From: Rippkaea orientalis PCC 8801
GTDB lineage: Bacteria > Cyanobacteriota > Cyanobacteriia > Cyanobacteriales > Microcystaceae
Direction of reading: 5' to 3'
Assembly (NCBI RefSeq): GCF_000021805.1
Contig: NC_011726.1
Span: 1,054,001-1,118,000, forward strand
Length of the DNA: 64,000 nucleotides
Within the stretch, counting starts at the first letter, position 1; every line of letters begins with the position of its first letter. Made by a program: the position numbers and the translations under genes. Shown in pieces: positions 8,335-17,470 of this stretch. The notes under the pieces were generated by a model. That model was given only the letters and a program-made list of their open reading frames with translations, made no database searches and had not been told where the DNA came from.

Positions 8335-9774
8335 CTAAGAAGCCCCTACTAAAGTGCGGTTATGGCGTTCTTTTAAATAGGCCATAAACTCCTTACCTTC
8401 CCGTAGACGACGCACTAACATTTGAGGATCACCGAGCATTTCTTGAACAATAGGAATAATTGCTCGACGACGGAAATAAAAGCGACGATACATCTGTTCA
8501 ACTGCGTCTTCAATTTCTGCTGCCGATAGATTAGGATATTGCAAAGCAGACATTTGAATCCCCGAACTAGCCACTAAATTCTTATTAGCAAACCAGCCAT
8601 TATCTAACGCTTGTTGATACAATTCTGTCCCTGGATAGGGAGAAGCAATAGACACTTGAATGGTATGGGGACTCACTTCACAAGCAAAGCGAATCGTATC
8701 CTCAATGGTTTTCTTAGTTTCGTTGGGTAAACCAATAATAAACGCTCCGTGAACCTTAATACCAAGTTTAGTGCAGTTTTCCATGAACTTCCGGGCAACC
8801 TCTAATTTAATGCCCTTTTTCACCCCATCAAGGACAGTTTGATTCCCTGATTCAAAACCAACTAACAGTAGTCTTAAGCCATTATCTTTCAGGATTTTTA
8901 GGGTATCATAATCCAGATTAGCACGGGCGTTACAACTCCAAGTTAAGTTTAATTTCTTGAGGTGTTCACTGATAGCAATGACCCGTTTTTTATCAATGGT
9001 AAAGGTATCATCATCAAAGAAATATTCCCGAATAGAATCACCCCAAAGCGACTTGGCTAAGGCCATTTCTTTGCCCACTGCTTCGGGGGTTTTAGCGCGG
9101 TATTGGTGTCCCCCAATGGTTTGCGGCCACAGACAAAACGTGCATTTTGCCGGACAACCGCGACCCGTGTACAAGGAAATGTAAGGATGAAGTAGATAGC
9201 CGATAAAATAGTTACGGATATTCAGGTTATCGGCATAAACGGGAAAAACACTCGGCATAGAATCCCAATCATGGATTAATTCCCGTTCTTCGGTATGCTG
9301 AATCTTACCATGGCGATCGCGGTAACTCAACCCCTTAATCTGATCGTAGGGTTTCCCTTCGGCTAACTCCTTGCAAGTGTAGTCAAATTCGTTACGACAA
9401 ACAAAATCTAAAATCGGGTTTTCTTCTAGAGTTTGGGTCGGTAAAACCGCCGCATGAGCCCCCAATAACCCCACTTGAATATCGGGGTTTTGCGCTTTAA
9501 TAGCTTCCGCGCATTTAACATCATTGGGTAAAGTGGGAGTGCTAGTGTACATAATTACCAATTCATAATCCTTGGCAATTTTGAGGACATCTTCCACCGT
9601 TTGATAATGAGCCGGAGCATCTACCAGTTTACTACCTGGAACTAAGGCGGCCGGCTGTGCTAACCAAGTGGGATACCAAAATGAGGTGATTTCCCGCTTT
9701 GCTTGGTATCTTGCTCCCGCACCTCCATCAAACCCATCAAAGGAGGGGGGACTTAAAAATAGGGTTTTTTTCAT
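8335..9774 (-). CDS. hpnJ: B12-binding radical SAM protein HpnJ (hopanoid side-chain modification)
   Basis: 479 residues: an N-terminal cobalamin-binding-like domain (~1-150), then a radical SAM core with GRGCPAKCTFCLWPQTIGG (Cys207, Cys211, Cys214 binding the 4Fe-4S cluster) and YFFDDDTF. This matches the HpnJ family, which forms the cyclitol ether head group of bacteriohopanetetrol in other bacteria. It stands alone here with no other hpn gene. The start MKKTLFLSPPSFDGFDGGAGARYQ is the family N-terminus. Confidence 0.88.
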   Translation of the reverse strand: MKKTLFLSPPSFDGFDGGAGARYQAKREITSFWYPTWLAQPAALVPGSKLVDAPAHYQTVEDVLKIAKDYELVIMYTSTPTLPNDVKCAEAIKAQNPDIQVGLLGAHAAVLPTQTLEENPILDFVCRNEFDYTCKELAEGKPYDQIKGLSYRDRHGKIQHTEERELIHDWDSMPSVFPVYADNLNIRNYFIGYLLHPYISLYTGRGCPAKCTFCLWPQTIGGHQYRAKTPEAVGKEMALAKSLWGDSIREYFFDDDTFTIDKKRVIAISEHLKKLNLTWSCNARANLDYDTLKILKDNGLRLLLVGFESGNQTVLDGVKKGIKLEVARKFMENCTKLGIKVHGAFIIGLPNETKKTIEDTIRFACEVSPHTIQVSIASPYPGTELYQQALDNGWFANKNLVASSGIQMSALQYPNLSAAEIEDAVEQMYRRFYFRRRAIIPIVQEMLGDPQMLVRRLREGKEFMAYLKERHNRTLVGAS

Positions 9775-10032
9775 CGTGTTTCCTCACGCTACCACGGATT
9801 CATTCAAGCTTAATCTAACAATTCTAGTATCCTAGTTAAATTAAAGAGTTCCCTAATGCTTTCTATAGTAGCTATAAGCAGAAGTTCTCCTAAAATTCCC
9901 CAACCTATTCCCCAGACAGCGATATACTAAGCATGGTGTTAGACAAAAATCTTCACAATAGAGCCAACAAATAGCCAATCTGTGATACTTATCGTATCAA
10001 AATCTCTCACATTACAACCTGTATTGAGCAAA

Positions 10033-11151
10033 ATGAACACAGGAATTGACCTACAAGGCAGTTTTATCGAATCTCTCAAACAATTGGGACTTCCTGACGG
10101 AGTAGCCAAAGCCCTCTGGATTCCCTTACCCTCTTTTTTAATGATTATTGGAGCTACCGTCGGCGTATTAGTCGTGGTTTGGTTAGAACGGAAGATCTCC
10201 GCAGCCGCCCAACAACGCATCGGACCCGAATATGCTGGACCGTTGGGGGTACTTCAACCTGTAGCCGACGGGATCAAATTAGTGTTTAAGGAAGACATTA
10301 TTCCGGCCAAAGCTGACCCTTGGCTATTTACCCTGGGACCCGTTTTAGTGGTGCTCCCTGTTTTTGTTTCCTATCTCATTGTTCCCTTTGGTCAGAATTT
10401 AGTGATAACTGACCTCAATGTTGGCATTTTTCTCTGGATTTCTCTGTCAAGCATTGCCCCCATCGGGTTATTGATGTCCGGATATGCTTCTAATAATAAA
10501 TATTCCCTTCTGGGGGGCTTAAGGGCAGCAGCGCAGTCTATTAGCTACGAAATTCCCCTTGCGTTTTCTGTCCTAGCGATCGCTATGATGTCCAATAGCC
10601 TAAGTACCATCGATATCGTGCAACAACAGTCAGGATACGGTATTTTAGGCTGGAATGTCTGGCGACAACCCGTTGGCTTAATTATCTTTTGGATTGCTGC
10701 CTTAGCTGAGTGCGAACGCCTTCCCTTTGACCTTCCTGAAGCGGAAGAAGAAATCGTCGCAGGGTATCAAACCGAATATTCTGGGATGAAATTTGGGTTA
10801 TTTTACGTTGGATCTTACGTTAACTTGGTGTTATCCGCCTTAGTCTTTGCTATTCTCTATCTAGGCGGTTGGGAATTTCCCGTTCCCCTCGATAAATTAG
10901 CAGGATGGTTAGGAGTTAATGATAACAGTCCTTGGTTACAGGTGATCACGGCATCTCTGGGGATTACCATGACCGTCCTTAAAGCTTATTTTCTGGTATT
11001 TATTGCCGTTTTGTTGCGCTGGACAGTACCGAGGGTTCGTATTGACCAACTCCTGAATTTAGGCTGGAAATTCTTGCTTCCCGTATCCTTAGTAAATCTG
11101 TTATTAACGGCAGCCCTAAAATTAGCGTTTCCCGTTGCTTTTGGTGGCTAA
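10033..11151 (+). CDS. ndhA: NAD(P)H-quinone oxidoreductase subunit 1 (NdhA)
   Basis: 372 residues, eight or so membrane helices. It anchors the membrane arm of cyanobacterial NDH-1 to the peripheral arm and lines the quinone chamber. Conserved blocks are [24 protein letters not shown] and [28 protein letters not shown]. The frame is open back to 9982, but ATG 10033 (MNTGIDLQG) matches the family N-terminus. First gene of ndhA-I-G-E; 39 bases separate it from ndhI. Confidence 0.97.
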   Translation: MNTGIDLQGSFIESLKQLGLPDGVAKALWIPLPSFLMIIGATVGVLVVVWLERKISAAAQQRIGPEYAGPLGVLQPVADGIKLVFKEDIIPAKADPWLFTLGPVLVVLPVFVSYLIVPFGQNLVITDLNVGIFLWISLSSIAPIGLLMSGYASNNKYSLLGGLRAAAQSISYEIPLAFSVLAIAMMSNSLSTIDIVQQQSGYGILGWNVWRQPVGLIIFWIAALAECERLPFDLPEAEEEIVAGYQTEYSGMKFGLFYVGSYVNLVLSALVFAILYLGGWEFPVPLDKLAGWLGVNDNSPWLQVITASLGITMTVLKAYFLVFIAVLLRWTVPRVRIDQLLNLGWKFLLPVSLVNLLLTAALKLAFPVAFGG

Positions 11152-11190
11152 TTTTTTTGTCATTGTTAACCCTTAACTTGATCAATTGTC

Positions 11191-11772
11191 ATGTTTAACC
11201 TACTCAAACAAGTCAGCGATTACGCCAAAGAAAGTATCGAGGCAGCTAAGTATATCGGTCAAGGCTTATCTGTTACCTTTGATCATATGCGTCGTCGTCC
11301 CGTCACGGTACAATATCCCTACGAAAAGTTAATCCCCTCGGAACGATTTCGCGGCAGGATTCACTTTGAATTTGATAAGTGTATTGCCTGTGAAGTTTGC
11401 GTTCGGGTCTGTCCGATTAATCTTCCAGTAGTCGATTGGGAGTTTAATAAAGCGGTTAAAAAGAAAGAACTCAAACACTACAGTATTGATTTTGGGGTGT
11501 GTATTTTTTGTGGGAATTGTGTGGAATATTGTCCCACTAATTGCTTGTCCATGACTGAAGAATACGAACTGGCAACCTATGATCGTCATGAGCTCAATTA
11601 TGATAATGTTGCTCTCGGACGGTTGCCCTATAAAGTTACTGAAGATCCGATGGTTACACCCCTACGAGAATTGGGATACTTACCTAAAGGCGTGCTTGAC
11701 CCCCATGATTTACCCTCAGGGAATCAACGTTCAGGGAAACGTCCCGAAGAAATTATTGCTGAGAGTGATTAA
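11191..11772 (+). CDS. ndhI: NAD(P)H-quinone oxidoreductase subunit I (NdhI)
   Basis: 193 residues with two 4Fe-4S ferredoxin motifs, [12 protein letters not shown] and [12 protein letters not shown]. NdhI carries the iron-sulfur clusters that pass electrons toward quinone in the peripheral arm of NDH-1. The C-terminal tail after ~160 is variable and probably disordered. Second gene of the operon; a palindromic repeat separates it from ndhG. Confidence 0.97.
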   Translation: MFNLLKQVSDYAKESIEAAKYIGQGLSVTFDHMRRRPVTVQYPYEKLIPSERFRGRIHFEFDKCIACEVCVRVCPINLPVVDWEFNKAVKKKELKHYSIDFGVCIFCGNCVEYCPTNCLSMTEEYELATYDRHELNYDNVALGRLPYKVTEDPMVTPLRELGYLPKGVLDPHDLPSGNQRSGKRPEEIIAESD

Positions 11773-11788
11773 CGAAGTCACCAAGTTA

Positions 11789-11817
11789 GTAGGGGCTTAA
11801 TATTATTAAGCCCGTAC
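11789..11817. repeat. Dispersed palindrome between ndhI and ndhG
   Basis: GTAGGGGCTTAA core TATTATTAAGCCCGTAC, 17 bases after the ndhI stop. It could partly separate expression of ndhAI from ndhGE or be a transcript-processing hairpin (inference). Confidence 0.75.
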
Positions 11818-11865
11818 AGAAGTTGTTTTTGTAACGATTAACCAAAATAAGGAGTAGTCAAGAGA

Positions 11866-12486
11866 GTGAACTTAGCAGAAGGTGTTCAGATCGTTTCTTT
11901 TGCGATTTTATCCGTCCTGGTAATTGCAGCAGCTTTGGGAGTAGTCTTACTCTCAAATATCGTTTATTCAGCCTTTTTATTAGGGGGGGTATTTATCAGT
12001 ATCTCTGGTATTTATATCCTGCTCAATGCTGATTTTGTCGCGGCTGCTCAAATCCTAATTTATGTTGGCGCGGTCAATGTTTTGATCCTGTTTGGGATTA
12101 TGTTGGTGAACAAACAAGAAGATTTTTCTACTTTACCCAGACGGTGGATACGTCAGGGAGCAACGGCTTTAGTTTGTGTGGGCATTTTTATTCTTTTATC
12201 CACCATGATCCTTGTTACTCCTTGGTCAATTTCTACGACTTCGCCTGGGGTAATTGAGAATACAATTATTGAACTAGGTAAACATTTCTTTAGTGACTTC
12301 TTGTTACCCTTTGAGTTAGCTTCAGTTTTACTCTTAATGGCAATGGTAGGTGCAATTATCCTCGCGCGTCGAGATTTAATTCCCGATACTTTACCCACTC
12401 AAGAAGGGGTAACAACTGCTTTAGAATTGCCTGAACGTCCCAGTGAATTAGAAGCCAGACAATTAGCGATGTCTAAAGAAAAATAA
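11866..12486 (+). CDS. ndhG: NAD(P)H-quinone oxidoreductase subunit 6 (NdhG)
   Basis: 206 residues with five predicted membrane helices; core membrane subunit of NDH-1. The segment GVFISISGIYILLNADFVAAAQILIYVGAVNVLILFGIMLVN is the NdhG signature area. The start is GTG at 11866, preceded by AAGGAG (11849-11854), a good ribosome site. The C-terminal ~40 residues are soluble and charged. Confidence 0.96.
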   Translation: MNLAEGVQIVSFAILSVLVIAAALGVVLLSNIVYSAFLLGGVFISISGIYILLNADFVAAAQILIYVGAVNVLILFGIMLVNKQEDFSTLPRRWIRQGATALVCVGIFILLSTMILVTPWSISTTSPGVIENTIIELGKHFFSDFLLPFELASVLLLMAMVGAIILARRDLIPDTLPTQEGVTTALELPERPSELEARQLAMSKEK

Positions 12487-12589
12487 AGGCTTTAAAGCAT
12501 TATCAGGCAATGTCAACAGACAATCTGCTCTGCAATAATCATTGCCTATTCCCTATTTCTTGTGTTGTTAGTTGTTGAGAGAAAAAATT

Positions 12590-12901
12590 ATGCAAGTACA
12601 ATTAGAATTTTGTTTACTGTTAGCGGCTGCCCTTTTTTGTATTGGGATTTATGGGTTAGTCACCAGTCGGAATGCTGTCCGGGTTTTAATGTCTATTGAA
12701 TTATTACTGAATGCGGTTAATCTTAATTTAATGGCCTTTTCTAATTTCCTTGATCCCGTAGGAATTAAAGGTCAGGTTTTTACCGTTTTTGTAATTACCG
12801 TCGCAGCTTCTGAAGCAGCTGTTGGGTTAGCAATTATTTTGGCGATTTACCGTAATCGTGACACCATCGATATGGAGCAGTTTAATCTCCTTAAATGGTA
12901 A
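12590..12901 (+). CDS. ndhE: NAD(P)H-quinone oxidoreductase subunit 4L (NdhE)
   Basis: 103 residues with three membrane helices, the usual NdhE size. The buried glutamate region is visible ([17 protein letters not shown]), as is the conserved [25 protein letters not shown] at 12590 matches the family start better than the upstream in-frame codon at 12572. Last gene of the operon; a 28-base palindrome follows at 12959. Confidence 0.96.
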   Translation: MQVQLEFCLLLAAALFCIGIYGLVTSRNAVRVLMSIELLLNAVNLNLMAFSNFLDPVGIKGQVFTVFVITVAASEAAVGLAIILAIYRNRDTIDMEQFNLLKW

Positions 12902-12958
12902 TAAATTCTCTACACAAGAGGGTTATACCAATTTCCCAAAGTCTAGCGATACATTTTT

Positions 12959-12986
12959 GTAGGGGTCAACAGCCGTTGACCCCTAC
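12959..12986. repeat. Dispersed palindrome, GTCAACAGCCGTTGAC core
   Basis: GTAGGGG and CCCCTAC arms around a core differing in one base from that at 8277. It lies between the convergent stops of ndhE (12901) and the fasciclin gene (13025). Confidence 0.8.
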
Positions 12987-13024
12987 AAGATCCACATCTC
13001 TAGTCGAAGTTAAGGAAAATGGTA

Positions 13025-13588
13025 TTATTTTGCTTCAGGGGGAAGCATCACCTTATCGATGACGTGGATAACGCCGTTACTGGTTTTGATATCGGCTTTA
13101 ACAACAGTAGCGTCATTAATTTTGACGGTATTGCCTAATTCAACCTTAACATCACCACCTTGAACGGTTTTAACGGCACCTGCTTTGAGGTCTTTGGATA
13201 TGACGTTGCCAGGAACGACATGATAAGTCAAAATGGCCACTAATTTATCTTTATTTTCGGGTTTGAGTAACTCTTCTACCGTTCCTTTCGGAAGTGCTGC
13301 AAACGCTTCGTCAGTAGGTGCAAACACGGTAAAAGGACCTTCTCCTTTGAGGGTTTCAACTAACCCGGCTGCTTCAACCGCAGCGACTAAGGTTTTGAAT
13401 GATCCCGCAGAAGCCGCAGTATCAACGATATTCATTTCCTTCTCTGAACTCATGGTTTCAGAAGAAGATCCTTGAGACATGGTAGAATCAGCCATTGCAG
13501 GGGAAATAACACCAACACTGCTGATAGCAAGTCCAAAAGCGAGTAAAGATTTAAGGCTAGAACTGACCAATCCAGAGAGTTTTAACAT
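13025..13588 (-). CDS. Secreted fasciclin (FAS1) domain protein
   Basis: 187 residues. An N-terminal signal peptide (~1-33, ending SPAMA) and a Ser/Met/Glu linker precede one FAS1 domain from [23 protein letters not shown], with [20 protein letters not shown] and [11 protein letters not shown]. It is probably exported and attached to the cell surface or periplasm, with an adhesion-type role inferred from the family. It is a paralogue of the gene at 6431-6832; the domain cores are clearly similar. Confidence 0.9.
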   Translation of the reverse strand: MLKLSGLVSSSLKSLLAFGLAISSVGVISPAMADSTMSQGSSSETMSSEKEMNIVDTAASAGSFKTLVAAVEAAGLVETLKGEGPFTVFAPTDEAFAALPKGTVEELLKPENKDKLVAILTYHVVPGNVISKDLKAGAVKTVQGGDVKVELGNTVKINDATVVKADIKTSNGVIHVIDKVMLPPEAK

Positions 13589-13740
13589 GGTTTTTTATCA
13601 GTGGGCGCATAGCCATATATTTAACAAATTTTAATATAACCAACTTTAAAAAATTTAGCACGCTAAGGATCTATGCGACTATTGGCGATCGCAGCACTGT
13701 CTCTGATTATTTTGCTCAAAGTTGGCAAAAATTCACTAAT

Positions 13741-14179
13741 TTAAGGCAACCAATTAATGGCTAATAACTGTTCTAGAGTATAGGGACATTCTTGGGGAAA
13801 ATCAACAGAAAACCGGGGTTTTTGTTGAACATATTTTAAAGCATCTTGTTAAAGTTGAGGCAATCTACTAACTATAGGACTACGCATTTTGGTTAGGACA
13901 TTCGTGATCCCTCAAACCTTGTCATGTAGGGGTAAACGGCCGTTGACCTCTACTTAAACTTTTCGGGTAGTGCTATAAATGATTGCGTAGATTTCTCGTT
14001 AAATGCCTTTCTAATTGGGTTTTAAATCCGATAATCTCTGCTCTCCAATGATTACCATTCTCAAGGACTTCTTCTGTCCAATATTGACCCATCAAAAGAT
14101 GCCCAATCACTTGTTTTCATAAACTTTCTACTGCATTCTTTTTTTCACTCCCTAAATCTTCTAACTCCTCAATCTAATA
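13741..14179 (-). pseudogene. Decayed DUF29 family gene with a palindromic repeat inside
   Basis: Read on the minus strand, 14173 onward gives IEELEDLGSEKKNAVESL, a stop, then KQVIGHLLMGQYWTEE and NHWRAEIIGFKTQLERHLTR. After a gap and a change of frame, LKYVQQKPRFSVDFPQE and CPYTLEQLLAINWLP end at TAA 13741. These are the central and C-terminal blocks of DUF29 proteins, which are common in cyanobacteria. There are several internal stops, a frameshift, no start codon, and a 28-base palindrome (13926-13953) between the halves. Confidence 0.75.
13926..13953. repeat. Dispersed palindrome inside the DUF29 pseudogene
   Basis: GTAGGGG arm, core GTAAACGGCCGTTGAC, CTCTAC arm. It is a slightly diverged copy of the repeats at 8277 and 12959. 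Confidence 0.75.
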
Positions 14180-14187
14180 GTTATTAG

Positions 14188-14204
14188 GGTGGGCAATGCC
14201 CACC
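14188..14204. repeat. Dispersed palindrome GGTGGGCAATGCCCACC
   Basis: 17-base palindrome 13 bases past the dnaN stop and at the 5' limit of the DUF29 remnant. Other copies are at 15986, 36458, 44848 and 51556. Confidence 0.8.
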
Positions 14205-14216
14205 AATTACTTAATA

Positions 14217-15398
14217 TTAACGAACAATTTGTACAGGCATCACTAAATAGGTCATTTTCAGACCCCCCAAGGGAGTTAAAATCACGGGTTGATTGCCCTC
14301 ATTTAACTGAATTTGAATTTCTTGACTCGGCAATGCTTTCAATCCATCCATTAAATATTTGACATTAAAAGCAACATCGCCACCTTCTCCGGTAATTTCG
14401 GCTGGCATTGACTCCTTCGCCTTCCCTAAGTCCTGTGCCTCCACCGATAAAGACACCAGTCCCTCATCCCCATCTAGGGTACATTTAACCAAATTATTTT
14501 TTTGGTCAGCCAAAACCGCTACCCGTTCGAGACTACTCATAAACCGCTTACGTTCCACATTAACGGTACGGCTAAACTGACGGGGAATCAGTTGATTATA
14601 AGCTGGATAAGCTCCATCAAGTTTACGACTGGTCAGCCGTTGTTCCCCTAACTCGAAGACAATTTGCGCTTCATCGACGTACAAAGCGACGGTATCACTT
14701 CCCTGACGACTGGACAGCATCCGTTCCAATTCCCGTAGAGCTCTAGCGGGAATTGTCACGGAAAAGCCTTCAAAATCGCCTTCTGCTAGAGTTTTCCCTT
14801 CCTCTTCTTCTGTTGCTTCTGGTTGTAGGGGGGTGGTGACGACTGCTAAACGGTGGCCGTCGGTAGCTGCAAATTCTAAACTATCAACGGTTCCAGCTAA
14901 ATGCACCCCCGTTAAGACTTGTTTGGTTTCATCGCTACTCGCAGCAAAGAGAGAGCCTTTTAAGCCTTCAATTAACAGAGAAATGCGCAATTTTAAGGCA
15001 TCTACCCCTTCTATAGTGGGAAGGGATGGAAATTCTTCTGCACTCATGGCACGGAGTTGAAATTGTCCAGAGGCCGATTTAAGCGTAATAATCTGGCTAT
15101 CGTCCTCTGATTCGTCGGCATCGGCAATTAGGGTAATTTCTCCTTCTGGAAGGCGCGAAACAATATCATTAAGGAGTTTGGCCGGTAGAGCAACCGTTCC
15201 CCCTTGGCTAACCTCTGCACTAAAGCTAGTTTGGATACCTAAACTGAGGTCAAAAGCAGTGAGACTGACTCTTCCTTTGCTTTCATCAGCTACCAGTAAA
15301 ACGTTTCCTAGGACGGGATGGGTGGGACGTGAGGGGACGGCACGACTAACGAGGGAAAGATTGCTGTTTAGTTCGCTTTGACTACAAAGGAATTTCAT
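14217..15398 (-). CDS. dnaN: DNA polymerase III beta sliding clamp
   Basis: 393 residues, three clamp domains of ~125 each. The N-terminal MKFLCSQSELNSNLSLVSRAVPSRPTHPVLGNVLL and C-terminal LTPLGGLKMTYLVMPVQIVR are typical of DnaN. The protein encircles DNA and tethers the replicative polymerase. A short acidic insertion (TEEEEGKTLAEGD) sits in the middle domain, as in other cyanobacteria. Monocistronic here, and not next to dnaA, which is normal for cyanobacteria. Confidence 0.96.
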   Translation of the reverse strand: MKFLCSQSELNSNLSLVSRAVPSRPTHPVLGNVLLVADESKGRVSLTAFDLSLGIQTSFSAEVSQGGTVALPAKLLNDIVSRLPEGEITLIADADESEDDSQIITLKSASGQFQLRAMSAEEFPSLPTIEGVDALKLRISLLIEGLKGSLFAASSDETKQVLTGVHLAGTVDSLEFAATDGHRLAVVTTPLQPEATEEEEGKTLAEGDFEGFSVTIPARALRELERMLSSRQGSDTVALYVDEAQIVFELGEQRLTSRKLDGAYPAYNQLIPRQFSRTVNVERKRFMSSLERVAVLADQKNNLVKCTLDGDEGLVSLSVEAQDLGKAKESMPAEITGEGGDVAFNVKYLMDGLKALPSQEIQIQLNEGNQPVILTPLGGLKMTYLVMPVQIVR

Positions 15399-15761
15399 GG
15401 TTTCGTTAACGAGGTTCGTTCAAATAGAGCTATTGTATTATGGCAGAGCGTTCGTCGTAGGGGTGGGTTTTTTCTTTAACCTATGAAACCCATCTTAAAT
15501 TAATATCAACTCGCCCTCACATCGCTAAGGCCAATATTACAATTAACTCAGGTGATTATGGGGATAGGGTAGGTTTTAGACATAATTCCTAGACAATAGC
15601 TAAAATTATCGCTAAAGCTGCCTCTAAAAACATCATTTTTCTTAAAATTTTAGGCTTTTCTAGAGTAGTTATGACAATTTAATAACCTGAAAGAGTGCAA
15701 AAGAAAAATCAATTAGAAATTTAATTGTTTAAGAAGTCTGACTTAAGATTGACTAGGAGTT

Positions 15762-15870
15762 ATTATACCAAATCCAGTTTAATTAGAACAATATCCGTCG
15801 GAGCAATTCATCAATTGACCCTACTTCTGGGATTCTCGATCATCGCCTATTATAACCAGATTTGGTATTA
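15762..15870. mobile_element. MITE-like element with ~16-base inverted ends
   Basis: ATTATACCAAATCCAGTT (15762-15779) faces AACCAGATTTGGTATTA (15854-15870), with ~75 bases between and no coding content. It lies in the 614-base gene-free stretch upstream of dnaN. The rest of 15399-16012 shows no gene I can support. Confidence 0.5.
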
Positions 15871-15985
15871 TTTATGTGATTAAATAGTTGGATCTTAAGA
15901 TAAAAATAAAGCAAAAATATTAAATTTTAACTTAATTTAACGCTTTAATTCTTTTCATGATTTTAAATCTAAATAACTGGCTTTT

Positions 15986-16007
15986 GGTGGGCAATGCCCA
16001 CCCTACG
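15986..16007. repeat. Dispersed palindrome GGTGGGCAATGCCCACC
   Basis: Another copy, with the CTACG tail typical of this family, 11 bases past the stop codon of the small membrane protein gene. Confidence 0.8.
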
Positions 16008-16012
16008 TTTAC

Positions 16013-16177
16013 TTAATCATGGTTATTTTGATTTCGACTATCAAGGGTAATAGCCAACGATTTATTACTCATGTCAATCGATATCTGTACTAAGCTCCTT
16101 TGATTCACAGCATAGACCATGAACCCAAGAAAAAGAACAAAAACAATTCCTAGCATAACTATCCTTGAATTACTCAT
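16013..16177 (-). CDS. Small single-span membrane protein, unknown function
   Basis: 54 residues, MSNSRIVMLGIVFVLFLGFM then VYAVNQRSLVQISIDMSNKS, ending NQNNHD. Residues ~5-24 form one hydrophobic helix; the rest is polar. A strong Shine-Dalgarno (AAAGGTGG, 7 bases before ATG) and a palindrome just past the stop support a real short gene. I do not recognise the family. Too short for ordinary gene calling; the coding call is mine. Confidence 0.55.
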   Translation of the reverse strand: MSNSRIVMLGIVFVLFLGFMVYAVNQRSLVQISIDMSNKSLAITLDSRNQNNHD

Positions 16178-16478
16178 TTTTATACCACCTTTACTATATA
16201 AACTATCTATCCTAAGCTAATTTATCTATCTATATCACATTAATTTACTCTCAATTTTTTTATCTTAAAGTGTTGATTAACACTATAGCATAGGGATTAA
16301 TAAATGATCAACAATAGTCAATGTATTTTTTTGAAGATAGGATAAAACCCTTATTGTGACTTGATTATAATCACCTGCTTTACTTGAAATTACTTAGAGT
16401 AACAAAAAACAGTTATCGTAAAATTAAGCAAAAACTGCGGCATAATATATGCTTGTGGTTATTGTGATCAACTCTCCT

Positions 16479-17441
16479 ATGATTGAAGTCCAACACCTCA
16501 GCAAAATCTACGGTTCAACAGCAGCTATCCAAGATGTGGATTTTTCCGTCGAAAGCGGGGAAATTCTCGGTTTTTTGGGACCAAATGGTGCAGGAAAAAC
16601 CACCACCATGAGAATTTTATCGGGATACATCCCTGCTACCACCGGAACCGCTAAAATTGCGGGGTACGATGTCCATGAACAGTCGATGGAAGTGAGACGA
16701 CGCATCGGTTATCTTCCCGAAAACCCCCCTTTATACCCTGAAATGACAGTAGAAGGGTTTTTGATGTTTGTGGCTAGAATTAAAGGAGTAGCGTCTGGCG
16801 ATCGCGTTTCTAGGGTAAACTGGTCGATAGAACGCTGTCAACTCCAAGATAAGCGAAAAATCCTGATTCGCAAGCTATCCAAAGGGTATAAACAACGGGT
16901 AGGCATTGCTCAGGCCATTGTACACGATCCCCCTGCTATTATTTTGGATGAACCCACCGTTGGACTTGACCCGAAACAAATTATTGAAGTTCGCAATCTT
17001 ATTAAGAGTTTAGCGGGGGAACATACGATTATTTTATCGACTCATATTTTACCGGAAGTGAGCATGACCTGCGATCGCGTTACCATTATCAATAAAGGTA
17101 AAGTTGTCGCTACGGATACCCCGGATAATTTGATGTCCCAACTAACAGCAACGGGAGGATATGAACTTGAAGTCAAAGGAGATATTGCTTCTGTTGAACC
17201 CCTGTTAACACAAATTAAAGGAGTCTCAAAAGTTAACATAAAATCTACGATTAAACAAGAAAATACTGAGGTTCATTTAATTCATTTAGCAGCAGATTTA
17301 ACAGTAGAACCTGGACAAGAGATTGCTGCATTAATTGTTAACCAAGGGTTAGGATTATATGAAATGCGTCGAACTCGTCCTACTTTAGAAGATGTTTTTC
17401 TAGACTTAATTACCGAAGAATCACCAATCAGTGATGAGTAA
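16479..17441 (+). CDS. ABC transporter ATP-binding protein, GldA-like
   Basis: ~320 residues. Walker A GPNGAGKTT, signature LSKGYKQR and Walker B IILDEPT are all present, with a C-terminal domain of the drug/gliding exporter type. It begins a cluster with a permease (29 bases downstream) and a GldG-like protein, the arrangement known as GldA-GldF-GldG in Bacteroidetes gliding; in cyanobacteria the substrate is not known. The ATG at 16479 (MIEVQHLSKIYG) is chosen because ABC domains start there; the frame opens upstream at 16449. Confidence 0.9.
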   Translation: MIEVQHLSKIYGSTAAIQDVDFSVESGEILGFLGPNGAGKTTTMRILSGYIPATTGTAKIAGYDVHEQSMEVRRRIGYLPENPPLYPEMTVEGFLMFVARIKGVASGDRVSRVNWSIERCQLQDKRKILIRKLSKGYKQRVGIAQAIVHDPPAIILDEPTVGLDPKQIIEVRNLIKSLAGEHTIILSTHILPEVSMTCDRVTIINKGKVVATDTPDNLMSQLTATGGYELEVKGDIASVEPLLTQIKGVSKVNIKSTIKQENTEVHLIHLAADLTVEPGQEIAALIVNQGLGLYEMRRTRPTLEDVFLDLITEESPISDE

Positions 17442-17470
17442 TTTTTAATTATTAAGGGTTAATTATTTTT

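Noticed and set aside
8957-9184. + strand open frame over hpnJ
   Set aside because: Antisense of the radical SAM cluster region; no start context.
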